Shown: positions 1 to 5,787 of the stretch, one piece after another | Layout: each line of letters opens with the position of its first letter | Position numbering within the stretch: position 1 is the first letter of the stretch | Source: Candidatus Izemoplasma sp. | GTDB lineage: Bacteria; Bacillota_I; Bacilli_A; Izemoplasmatales; Izemoplasmataceae | Direction: 5' to 3' | Assembly (NCBI GenBank): GCA_007116205.1 | Contig: SKIY01000022.1 | Span: 1 to 8,547 of the forward strand | DNA: 8,547 nucleotides | The notes under the pieces: model-generated | Database searches by the model: none | What the model saw: only the letters and a program-made list of their open reading frames with translations | Told to the model about the DNA's origin: nothing | Made by a program: the position numbers and the translations under genes

Positions 1-466
1 AGTGGTTTACGGATATCAAAAAAACGCTAAAAAGCGTTTTATAAGTCCTGTGGTTTTAGATAATGTTACGTGGGATGATAAAGCGATGCAAGAAGAAATA
101 TTCGGACCGATTTTACCAGTGTTAAGTTATAAAACGGTTGATGAAGTCATTGAGACGTTATCAAAAAAAGAAAAACCGTTAGCGCTATATTTATTTACGA
201 AAGATAAAGCTACTGAACAACGGTTTTTAGAAGATTTATCTTATGGTGGTGGCGTTATCAACGATACGATTCAGCAAGTCGTTAATCCGAACTTACCGTT
301 TGGTGGTGTTGGACAATCTGGTATTGGGAAATATCATGGTATTTATTCATTCAAAGTGTTCTCTCACCAAAAAGCTTATATGAAACGTTCAACAATGATT
401 GATCCTAAAATTGCATATCCGCCTTATAAAAATAAAGAGAAGTGGATTCGTAAAATACTGAAATAA
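1..466 (+). CDS. Aldehyde dehydrogenase, class-3 (ALDH3-like), C-terminal part only
   Basis: This is the last 154 or so codons of an NAD(P)-dependent aldehyde dehydrogenase, which oxidises aldehydes to carboxylic acids. The gene enters from the left edge, so its start, cofactor-binding domain and catalytic Cys and Glu lie outside the window. What remains is diagnostic. Counting from the first complete codon, residues 31-36 read EEIFGP, the conserved ALDH motif. Residues 95-113 carry NPNLPFGGVGQSGIGKYHG, and FSHQKA follows at 120-125. The LPFGGVG-SG-G-YHG plus SF..FSH pattern is typical of the ALDH3 branch, which handles fatty and medium-chain aldehydes. The C-terminal tail is lysine-rich (ending KEKWIRKILK) with no clear membrane segment. 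The gene ends in TAA and converges on the MFS gene, with a terminator starting 2 bases later. The family call is firm; the physiological substrate cannot be told. Confidence 0.93.
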   Translation, partial: VVYGYQKNAKKRFISPVVLDNVTWDDKAMQEEIFGPILPVLSYKTVDEVIETLSKKEKPLALYLFTKDKATEQRFLEDLSYGGGVINDTIQQVVNPNLPFGGVGQSGIGKYHGIYSFKVFSHQKAYMKRSTMIDPKIAYPPYKNKEKWIRKILK

Positions 467-467
467 A

Positions 468-507
468 AAAACGTGAATACAGGTTAATTAATCTGTATTC
501 ACGTTTT
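468..507. terminator. Bidirectional intrinsic terminator between convergent genes
   Basis: A perfect 15-bp inverted repeat (468-482 with 493-507; left arm AAAACGTGAATACAG) encloses a 10-base AT-only loop. It is flanked by T-rich sequence on the right (CTATTTTTCT) and, read on the minus strand, by TTTATTT on the left, so it should stop transcription both ways. The right arm ends exactly where the stop codon of the minus-strand MFS gene begins. Confidence 0.9.
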
Positions 508-1788
508 CTATTTTTCTAAGATTTTCTTTTCAGGTTTATTAATAGAGAGGGTTAAAAATATCGCTATAATGGTCATTACCATCATCCCAATAATCACAGG
601 GACAAAGGTGCCAAGCGCATCATGAACGACCCCAAATGGTAGTGGTCCTAAAGCGCTCCCGATGACCATAAACACCGTCGCAGCCCCACGGATGCTTCCG
701 AGGTATTTCCGGCCATAATAATCTGGCCATAGTGTGTTTAACGCAACCCCTTGAATACTTACGGCTAATCCGTAAAACAATATAAACATCACAGCACTTG
801 CGGTATCATGAACGAAAAAAGCCAGCCAGCCCATACTAAATAAAATCATTGATAATGTCACCATAAAGACCCGTTTGACTGGGTATTTATCAATAAGTAT
901 TTTTGCGACAAAAGGCATAATTGCAAAAGGGAAAGCGATTAATCCAACAATAAATGCGGCAGTTGCCCGTGCATCTGCAGTGCGGCCGATAGGTTCGGCC
1001 ATCATTTCTAACCAGTGAAAGGTTATACCGGTTGTAAACATAGGAACGATCAGGCTCATCAGTCCAACAAACCAAAACTCTTTTGTTCTTATCGCTTCTT
1101 CTAAACGCCAAGAAGCTTTTTCCATGCGTTCAAGAGATGCTTTAACGTCTTCGTCACTACCGTGTTCGTTTTCCATTTGTATGCCAATATCTTCAGGACG
1201 ATTAATCACAAACAAAATCACTAACGGTAAAAACACGACGAGTAAAGAAACACCCCAAAAACGCCAAGCGTTTTGCCAGTCGATTTGTTGGATTAACCAA
1301 ACATTGAATAAAGGGACGAACAAGGTTGATAATAAGTTTCCGTAACCGCTAATACTGATGGCTAAAGCGCGTCTTTTTTCAAACCATTGTGGCACTAAGC
1401 TATTAGGAATTAAGGTCATTGATCCTTGACCAAAATAGCGCAGTAAGAAGAAGCCGAGGAAGATCATATATATGTTCATTACAAAGCTGTTATAAAAAGT
1501 TGTGAGTGCTAATAAGATGACTACGATAATCATCATCATGCGTTGCCCGAAGCGATCGGTAAACTTGCCTATAAAAATAAGCAACAACCCACTTACTGTG
1601 GTTGCAACACTGTACCCTGCAGAAAGCACACCGCGTGAGTAGCCGAGTTCTTCTATATAGTGGTCCACAAATACCATGATTGAGTACGTTTGTCCGGGTG
1701 CTGAAAACATCAGTGCTAAGGCACTGATAAAGACAATAAACCAACCATAGTAAAAACGTTTGTTTAATTTTAATGCTAATGATTTCAT
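508..1788 (-). CDS. MFS transporter, oxalate/formate antiporter-like (OFA/monocarboxylate type)
   Basis: This is a 426-residue polytopic inner-membrane carrier of the major facilitator superfamily, a normal length for a 12-TM member. Hydrophobic segments occur from about residue 14 to 196 and from about 238 to 414, separated by a charged cytoplasmic loop (about 198-236, rich in E, D and K). The loop between TM2 and TM3 holds a motif-A-like GKFTDRFGQR at 74-83. The N-terminal start FYYGWFIVF and the segment PQWFEKRRALAISISGYGN (133-151) resemble OFA and monocarboxylate-type carriers; GSALGPLPFGVVHD (377-390) is the matching C-half element. The substrate is probably a small organic anion by family analogy, but nothing here proves it. 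The ATG at 1788 follows a strong TAGGAGG at seven bases or less. The gene is convergent with the aldehyde dehydrogenase and divergent from the gene at 1925, so it is probably transcribed alone. Confidence 0.87.
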   Translation of the reverse strand: MKSLALKLNKRFYYGWFIVFISALALMFSAPGQTYSIMVFVDHYIEELGYSRGVLSAGYSVATTVSGLLLIFIGKFTDRFGQRMMMIIVVILLALTTFYNSFVMNIYMIFLGFFLLRYFGQGSMTLIPNSLVPQWFEKRRALAISISGYGNLLSTLFVPLFNVWLIQQIDWQNAWRFWGVSLLVVFLPLVILFVINRPEDIGIQMENEHGSDEDVKASLERMEKASWRLEEAIRTKEFWFVGLMSLIVPMFTTGITFHWLEMMAEPIGRTADARATAAFIVGLIAFPFAIMPFVAKILIDKYPVKRVFMVTLSMILFSMGWLAFFVHDTASAVMFILFYGLAVSIQGVALNTLWPDYYGRKYLGSIRGAATVFMVIGSALGPLPFGVVHDALGTFVPVIIGMMVMTIIAIFLTLSINKPEKKILEK

Positions 1789-1815
1789 GTGTGCCTCCTA
1801 AAACTTGCCTTTTAC

Positions 1816-1844
1816 ATTGTATCAAATAAAAAGCGTTCTTGAAA
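1816..1844 (-). promoter_or_regulatory. Probable sigma-A promoter of the MFS gene
   Basis: Read on the minus strand, TTTCAA (1839-1844) is followed by a 17-base spacer and TACAAT (1816-1821). The -10 box lies 27 bases upstream of the ATG, and the Shine-Dalgarno sequence falls between them. Five of six bases match the -10 consensus and the spacer is ideal; the -35 is weaker. Confidence 0.6.
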
Positions 1845-1864
1845 TGGAATTACGTAAAAAAGTT

Positions 1865-1891
1865 TTGAAAGTTTTCATCTAGTGCTATAAT
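1865..1891 (+). promoter_or_regulatory. Promoter of the 1925 membrane-protein gene, extended -10
   Basis: An exact TATAAT lies at 1886-1891, preceded by TGC (extended -10, TGn). The -35 is either TTGAAA at 1865-1870 with a short 15-base spacer or TTTTGA at 1863-1868 with 17 bases. An extended -10 would make an imperfect -35 tolerable. It stands back to back with the MFS promoter. Confidence 0.7.
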
Positions 1892-1924
1892 GAGCATATA
1901 AATAAGGAGTAATGGGGTGGGAGT

Positions 1925-3259
1925 ATGAATGAATCATATGAACAACTACTAAAGCTTACCGAAACGATTAAGAAGGCGGAATCTTTACGGGAATCGATTG
2001 CGGAAAAAGAAGCGTTAATTGCTAAGCTTGAGGGGATTAACATTGATTATACTTATGAAGATCTACCGTATAAAAAGGCTGTGGATGCTTTAGAGAAACG
2101 CTCAAATCAAGATACGTCTTTACAGATGTTTCGGGCATTCTTTTACACATTTATCGTTGCTTTAATTATCGGCGCAATCCCTTCGCTTATTGTGATCGGG
2201 CTTGAACGTATGGACTTAATGCTTACAGCCATTGAAGATTATGCATTATATATTGGATTAGGGCTTAGTTTAGTGGTGTTTGCAGTTATGTTCAAGGTGT
2301 TTATGAAGCGTATTAAACAACGCGTCCATAAGCGCTACAAAAAACGGGTGGTAAAACGGGGACAGAAAAAACTACTTCAAGTTAAGCAAACAGCTGAAAA
2401 GATGGCAGATGCATATACCTCACAAATTAAAGATAAGCTCCGTGTTTTAAGACGTGCATTAGAAGAAGATTTTACGAATTTAAAAGGCCATGAACGAAAA
2501 CTAATGGCAGATGCTTTAGTCCCTGAACATATGTTGCCGAAACTACCAGAGATTGCAGAATACATTATTGACCATCGCGCTGAAAGTATTAAAGAAGCCA
2601 TTAACCTTATGGTAAAGGAAGCGCGTGAACAGTTTTATTTTGAAAGGCTACTGTATGGACTTCGCAATAAAGAGGTTCCGTTAGAAAAAGTGCTGGATAA
2701 AAACCATGATATCAAAGAAACCGATCAGGCAGAAGATGTGGTTGGCCCAATGTTACAGCGTGCGGATGATTTATCACAGACAGTTCCTGATGCGGATGTT
2801 TTAGATTTTGTTTCGGTTAAAGAAGAAGATTTTATAGAAACAGAGGAAACGCTTGAGGATAAGGTGAAGGAAAAATCTGATAAACTTGAAGCATTTAAGT
2901 CAGAAGAAGCGGTGGTTGAAAGTCAGTCGATATTAGAACCAACGGCCGCTAAAAAAACGGCACAAAAACCGCTTCAAAAACAACCTGCAAAAACGTTGAG
3001 TAACGATAAAAAAGACAAGGCTTCAGCGCCTAAAGCATCACCGACATCGCATGATGATGACGGTGTGGAACTTGAAGAAGAATTTGAGATACCTGAGGCG
3101 TCACAGCCACTTAAAGTCGCAGCGACGAAACCAGAAAAGGTAAAACGGAAGAAAGATAAAAAAGAAAAGAAAAAAGACTTAAAAAAAAGTCAAGATAGTG
3201 CTAAAGAGCCTAGCAACAAGGAAAACTCTGAAAAAGAAGCGTGGAAGGATTCCACATAA
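1925..3259 (+). CDS. Unrecognised two-TM protein with coiled coils and a long charged C-terminal tail
   Basis: I do not recognise a named family for this 444-residue protein. An N-terminal helical stretch rich in E, K and L (about 1-60) looks coiled-coil. Two hydrophobic segments follow (about 71-93 and 106-127), with a strongly basic patch after the second (KRIKQRVHKRYKKRVVKRGQ, 128-147). That patch suggests both ends are cytoplasmic. A second helical region spans about 148-250. Within it, 206-235 contains HRAESIKEAINLMVKEA, which resembles a segment I recall from other Bacillota membrane proteins (RADSLKEAINL-type); this is from memory, not a search. From about 262 the chain is low in hydrophobics: first acidic, then alternating K and E, ending in a lysine-rich block (403-421). 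Such a tail suggests disorder and a binding or scaffolding role, which is inference. The only in-frame start is ATG 1925. Its ribosome site is unusual: GGGGTGGGAG abuts it, and the better AAGGAG (1904-1909) is 15 bases away. It is followed by its own terminator. Confidence 0.8.
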   Translation: MNESYEQLLKLTETIKKAESLRESIAEKEALIAKLEGINIDYTYEDLPYKKAVDALEKRSNQDTSLQMFRAFFYTFIVALIIGAIPSLIVIGLERMDLMLTAIEDYALYIGLGLSLVVFAVMFKVFMKRIKQRVHKRYKKRVVKRGQKKLLQVKQTAEKMADAYTSQIKDKLRVLRRALEEDFTNLKGHERKLMADALVPEHMLPKLPEIAEYIIDHRAESIKEAINLMVKEAREQFYFERLLYGLRNKEVPLEKVLDKNHDIKETDQAEDVVGPMLQRADDLSQTVPDADVLDFVSVKEEDFIETEETLEDKVKEKSDKLEAFKSEEAVVESQSILEPTAAKKTAQKPLQKQPAKTLSNDKKDKASAPKASPTSHDDDGVELEEEFEIPEASQPLKVAATKPEKVKRKKDKKEKKKDLKKSQDSAKEPSNKENSEKEAWKDST

Positions 3260-3281
3260 AAATCGGATATTCACATAATAA

Positions 3282-3301
3282 AGAGCCTTTCAAAAGGCTC
3301 T
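3282..3301 (+). terminator. Intrinsic terminator after the 1925 gene
   Basis: AGAGCCTT (3282-3289) pairs with AAGGCTCT (3294-3301) around a 4-base loop, and ATTTTCTTG follows. The stem is perfect and short, and the T-run is modest. It lies 22 bases after the stop codon of the charged membrane protein and directly before the next promoter. Confidence 0.82.
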
Positions 3302-3307
3302 ATTTTC

Positions 3308-3335
3308 TTGTAATGCTGTGAAATATTGATATAAT
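3308..3335 (+). promoter_or_regulatory. Promoter of the diguanylate cyclase gene
   Basis: TTGTAA (3308-3313), a 16-base spacer and an exact TATAAT (3330-3335) sit just after the preceding terminator. The -35 falls within the terminator's T-rich tail. Downstream, AGGTGAT (3354-3360) is a good Shine-Dalgarno match a few bases before ATG 3364. Confidence 0.65.
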
Positions 3336-3363
3336 AAAATGTTAAGGGATAGCAGGTGATTTC

Positions 3364-5220
3364 ATGGAACATGAAAATCGTTTTTTGACACCATCGAGAA
3401 AGGGGCTACGCATTTTTGGTGCGCTTTTTTTGGTGTTTTTCTTTTTTCAAATCTTCCATCGTGAAATTGTCGTCATGCAACGAGAGCTATCGTATTTTGA
3501 AACAGCGCTTTATGATGAGGCAAAAAACCAGTTAAAATTAGAGGTTGAGTATTTTGCTGAAGAGTTTGATTATTTAATTACACGCGTTGCTAATAATCGT
3601 TATGATACGATGTTGTCACATTTAGATATTCTTGAAGATAATTATTTTTATATGAAAACAGAAACCAATGCGACAAGCGATGTATTAGAACGGTATCTTT
3701 TTCGCTATGCAGATAATATCGATGCGGTTTATGCGTATGAGATATATGATGATACTGATTTGATACAAGTCGTTGGTGATACCGTTATCCGAGCGCCACT
3801 TATCAATACCGATCCTTATTTAGGGATTGAAACGACGAGCGCTTTATTAAGTTCAGAACTTGAGAGCGGGTATATAAGTAATGCATTTGGTGATTACTTA
3901 GTTGCTTTAGAAGTAATCGACGAGACTTATAGTGTTTTACTAATGTTTGATTTAAACGCTTTGCTTTCTGAGGAAAGATTTAATGTTTTAGAGCGTTTTG
4001 AACTATATTTTGATGACCGCGATGATTATATTTTTGTGATTGAAAAAGACGGCTTGATTTTGCTTCATGATTACAAAGATCATATCGGTGAAAATATTTA
4101 TGCGATTAATGATGATAATTTTGAGTATGCATTTGAAACGATTTTAGAAAGCTTAGAAGAGAATACTCAGGCTTTTTCTGAATACACTTTTTATACGGAT
4201 GAATCGTATGATGTTGTCGGAAAACGTGTTGCGTATGCAGTTTATTATGAACCGTATGACTTAATCGTCGCAAAAAGTTTACCATTAACAACATTTGATC
4301 CATTAATCAATACTTTTAGAGGAGAAACTGTTAGACGGTTTTTGAGTGTTACGCTACCGCTTTATGGGTTGTTAATGATTAGTGGTGGGTTAACGCTTTA
4401 TTATGTGAACCGTTATGCGAAACAAACAAAAATGGTTATTTCTGAGGAAGAAAAGTTATACCAAAGAATTTCTGAAATGTCGACCCAGGCGATTATTATA
4501 ACGGCACCGGGTAGTGAGGTTTTATTTGCAAATCCGATTGCTGAGAAGATTATTGGGCAAAGAAGAGAAGATTATCAAAGACCGTTCCATGAACGTTTTA
4601 AAGAAGCGGATGATCATTATATTTTTGAAGGTTATAAAGAGACATACTTCGTTAAAAAACATGAAGAAGATATTCGCTATCATCAAAAAGATGCTCGCTT
4701 ATATTATTTAGAAGATATTACGGATGAGGTTGAACGACGAACGCATTTACAAGAAGAAGCATATAAAGATGCTTTAACCAATCTATATAACCGCAGAAAG
4801 TTGACTGAATCGTTTTCTGAGTCGCTTTTACCGTATGTTAAAGAAAATAATGTCGCGGCATTTGGGATTATCGATTTTGATAAGTTTAAAGTGATTAACG
4901 ACAAGCTTGGCCATGACGCGGGCGATACTGCATTACAAAAGGTTGCGGCAGTGTTTAAGCGTTTTACGAGTGATGCGGTCACGTTTTACCGTATTGGTGG
5001 CGATGAGTTTGCTGTACTCGCAAAAATGAACCGTAAAGCTTTGGCTGCACAATTACATGAAGTGAAAGATGCCATAGAAGCGATGGATTTTAAAGGCATT
5101 CAGCTTACGTTTACTTATGGGATAGCGAGTATTACCCCTACGGATACACAAAAACGCTTTTCTGATTATTATTCAAAAGCGGATAAGGCCCTCTATTATT
5201 ATAAAGACCTTAAAGCGTAA
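3364..5220 (+). CDS. Membrane diguanylate cyclase with Cache sensor, PAS and GGDEF domains
   Basis: This 618-residue protein should make cyclic di-GMP from two GTP in response to an external signal. A hydrophobic segment at about 15-31 and a second at about 326-348 bracket a roughly 290-residue outer domain. That domain contains VIEKDGLILLHDYKDHIGEN (225-244), the pattern of dCache ligand-binding domains. A PAS-like domain follows at about 365-455 (STQAIIIT and VLFANPIAEKIIG), then a linker EDITDEVERRTHLQEEAYKD. The GGDEF domain runs from about 468 to 616. Its catalytic and binding residues are present: D504, N512 and D521 in DFDKFKVINDKLGHDAGD, then GGDEF at 545-549, TYGIAS at 584-589 and ADKALYYYK at 606-614. 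The inhibitory RxxD site expected before GGDEF is absent (S536 and V539 occupy those positions). No EAL, HD-GYP or PilZ partner lies in the window. The gene has its own promoter and its terminator overlaps the stop codon. Confidence 0.93.
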   Translation: MEHENRFLTPSRKGLRIFGALFLVFFFFQIFHREIVVMQRELSYFETALYDEAKNQLKLEVEYFAEEFDYLITRVANNRYDTMLSHLDILEDNYFYMKTETNATSDVLERYLFRYADNIDAVYAYEIYDDTDLIQVVGDTVIRAPLINTDPYLGIETTSALLSSELESGYISNAFGDYLVALEVIDETYSVLLMFDLNALLSEERFNVLERFELYFDDRDDYIFVIEKDGLILLHDYKDHIGENIYAINDDNFEYAFETILESLEENTQAFSEYTFYTDESYDVVGKRVAYAVYYEPYDLIVAKSLPLTTFDPLINTFRGETVRRFLSVTLPLYGLLMISGGLTLYYVNRYAKQTKMVISEEEKLYQRISEMSTQAIIITAPGSEVLFANPIAEKIIGQRREDYQRPFHERFKEADDHYIFEGYKETYFVKKHEEDIRYHQKDARLYYLEDITDEVERRTHLQEEAYKDALTNLYNRRKLTESFSESLLPYVKENNVAAFGIIDFDKFKVINDKLGHDAGDTALQKVAAVFKRFTSDAVTFYRIGGDEFAVLAKMNRKALAAQLHEVKDAIEAMDFKGIQLTFTYGIASITPTDTQKRFSDYYSKADKALYYYKDLKA

Positions 5221-5252
5221 ACCCTCAAGCAGGAGTTTTGCGCTTTTTTTTT
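5212..5252 (+). terminator. Intrinsic terminator overlapping the end of the diguanylate cyclase gene
   Basis: The left arm begins inside the last codons (AAAGCG, 5212-5217, then TAAA with one G-U pair). It pairs with TTTTGCGCTTT (5236-5246), and CTC/GAG closes the imperfect stem near the loop. Nine T residues (5244-5252) follow. The stop codon TAA lies within the stem. Confidence 0.75.
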
Positions 5253-5265
5253 GGCGTGATATAAT
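5238..5265 (+). promoter_or_regulatory. Promoter of the 44-residue membrane peptide gene, extended -10
   Basis: There is an exact TATAAT at 5260-5265 preceded by TGA (TGn, extended -10). The best -35, TTGCGC (5238-5243), is poor, has a 16-base spacer and lies inside the preceding terminator stem. Transcription should start near 5272, which gives a very short leader that begins almost at the AAGGAG site (5274-5279). Confidence 0.6.
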
Positions 5266-5286
5266 GAACTTACAAGGAGTGATGGT

Positions 5287-5421
5287 ATGCACGACTTTGT
5301 TCGTTACATGCTCTTTTCATATGCCTTTGTATTTGTTTTTATTCTATTTTTGCAGTATACGGTTGAATTAATTTATTACATCGTGAAAAAAATAACGAAA
5401 TACCGTAAGGAACATTTTTAA
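5287..5421 (+). CDS. Small single-TM peptide, 44 residues, function unknown
   Basis: I do not recognise this short gene. It encodes MHDFVRYM, a hydrophobic aromatic-rich segment at about residues 8-33 (core YAFVFVFILFLQY), and then a basic tail (KKITKYRKEHF). That is the layout of a small membrane protein with one helix and a positively charged end, probably cytoplasmic. Support for translation is good. AAGGAG (5274-5279) lies seven bases before the ATG, an exact TATAAT with TGn lies upstream, and the frame closes with TAA. An ATG five bases earlier (5282) opens a different frame but is only two bases from AAGGAG. The gene stands between the diguanylate cyclase terminator and another small gene that shares a 12-base promoter/leader sequence. 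It could be a small regulatory membrane protein, a subunit or a toxin-like peptide; nothing seen decides between them. Confidence 0.7.
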   Translation: MHDFVRYMLFSYAFVFVFILFLQYTVELIYYIVKKITKYRKEHF

Positions 5422-5463
5422 GAAATACCCTGCGCATAACAAGTGAACAATTGATTTTATTTA

Positions 5464-5469
5464 TATAAT
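5464..5469 (+). promoter_or_regulatory. -10 box of the 72-residue basic protein gene
   Basis: TATAAT (5464-5469) has no strong -35; the nearest candidate is GTGAAC at 5443-5448 with a 15-base spacer. The box overlaps the upstream ATG at 5468, so that codon should not be in the message. The sequence ATATAATGAACT (5463-5474) is identical to 5259-5270 in front of the previous small gene. Confidence 0.55.
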
Positions 5470-5494
5470 GAACTATATAGAAAGGATGAGAATC

Positions 5495-5713
5495 ATGGCG
5501 AAAAAAAACCGAGTAAGAAAGTTAAAATCACTATCTGGCCGCGTCATGGGATTCACATCTAGAATAAATTCATCTGAAGAAGAATATGAATCTGCTCGAG
5601 AATCACTTGATGAGGTTCGTCATTTAATTCGACAAGAATTTTCTCGAATGTTAATGCATACTGATGCGAAAGATCAGTTTCATTCATTTGGGCGTTCTTC
5701 ACGTCGTAAATGA
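5495..5713 (+). CDS. Small basic protein, 72 residues, function unknown
   Basis: I do not recognise a family. The protein starts MAKKNRVRKLKSLSGRVMGF, a strongly basic stretch. It continues with an acidic, probably helical part (about 26-50: SSEEEYESARESLDEVRHLI) and ends basic again (FGRSSRRK). There is no hydrophobic segment and no cysteine, so a soluble, cytoplasmic protein that may bind nucleic acid or a partner is plausible, by inference only. The start is ATG 5495 rather than the in-frame ATG 5468: AAAGGA (5481-5486) lies eight bases before 5495, and the -10 box TATAAT overlaps 5468. The stop is TGA, followed 22 bases later by a strong terminator, which supports TGA as a true stop in this genome. 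The preceding 44-residue membrane peptide shares its promoter/leader sequence. Confidence 0.75.
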   Translation: MAKKNRVRKLKSLSGRVMGFTSRINSSEEEYESARESLDEVRHLIRQEFSRMLMHTDAKDQFHSFGRSSRRK

Positions 5714-5735
5714 TTCAGACAATTTAGTTTATACG

Positions 5736-5767
5736 AAAGCCGAGCTTTTTTAGCTCGGCTTTTTTTT
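5736..5767 (+). terminator. Strong intrinsic terminator after the 72-residue gene
   Basis: AAAGCCGAGCT (5736-5746) pairs perfectly with AGCTCGGCTTT (5752-5762) around a 5-T loop. Together with the last paired bases it gives a run of eight T residues to 5767. On the minus strand the stem is followed only by TTTCGTATAAA, so its use by the convergent desaturase gene would be weaker. Confidence 0.92.
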
Positions 5768-5787
5768 AGGTTCATTTTTTGCGTTGT

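Noticed and set aside
1..1788. Aldehyde dehydrogenase and MFS carrier as one operon or pathway.
   Set aside because: They are convergent and share a bidirectional terminator, so there is no co-transcription and no shared substrate is evident.
890..1825. Open frames inside and opposite the MFS gene (890-1111, 1124-1345, 1490-1825).
   Set aside because: They overlap a gene with clear transporter features, have no recognisable domains, and lack separate ribosome sites and promoters.
4106..4982. Open frames overlapping the diguanylate cyclase gene (4106-4303, 4514-4711, 4704-4982), plus similar ones at 2377-2601 and 7639-7848.
   Set aside because: They lie in other frames or on the opposite strand of well-supported genes and show no domain or start signal.
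5282..5371. An alternative ATG at 5282 opening a 29-codon frame across the small membrane peptide gene.
   Set aside because: It lies only two bases after AAGGAG, whereas the ATG at 5287 has seven-base spacing and gives a coherent membrane helix plus basic tail.
5711..5767. Reading TGA as Trp, as in Mycoplasma and Spiroplasma.
   Set aside because: The TGA at 5711-5713 is followed 22 bases later by a strong terminator, and read-through would run straight through the hairpin. Tryptophans in all the other genes use TGG.
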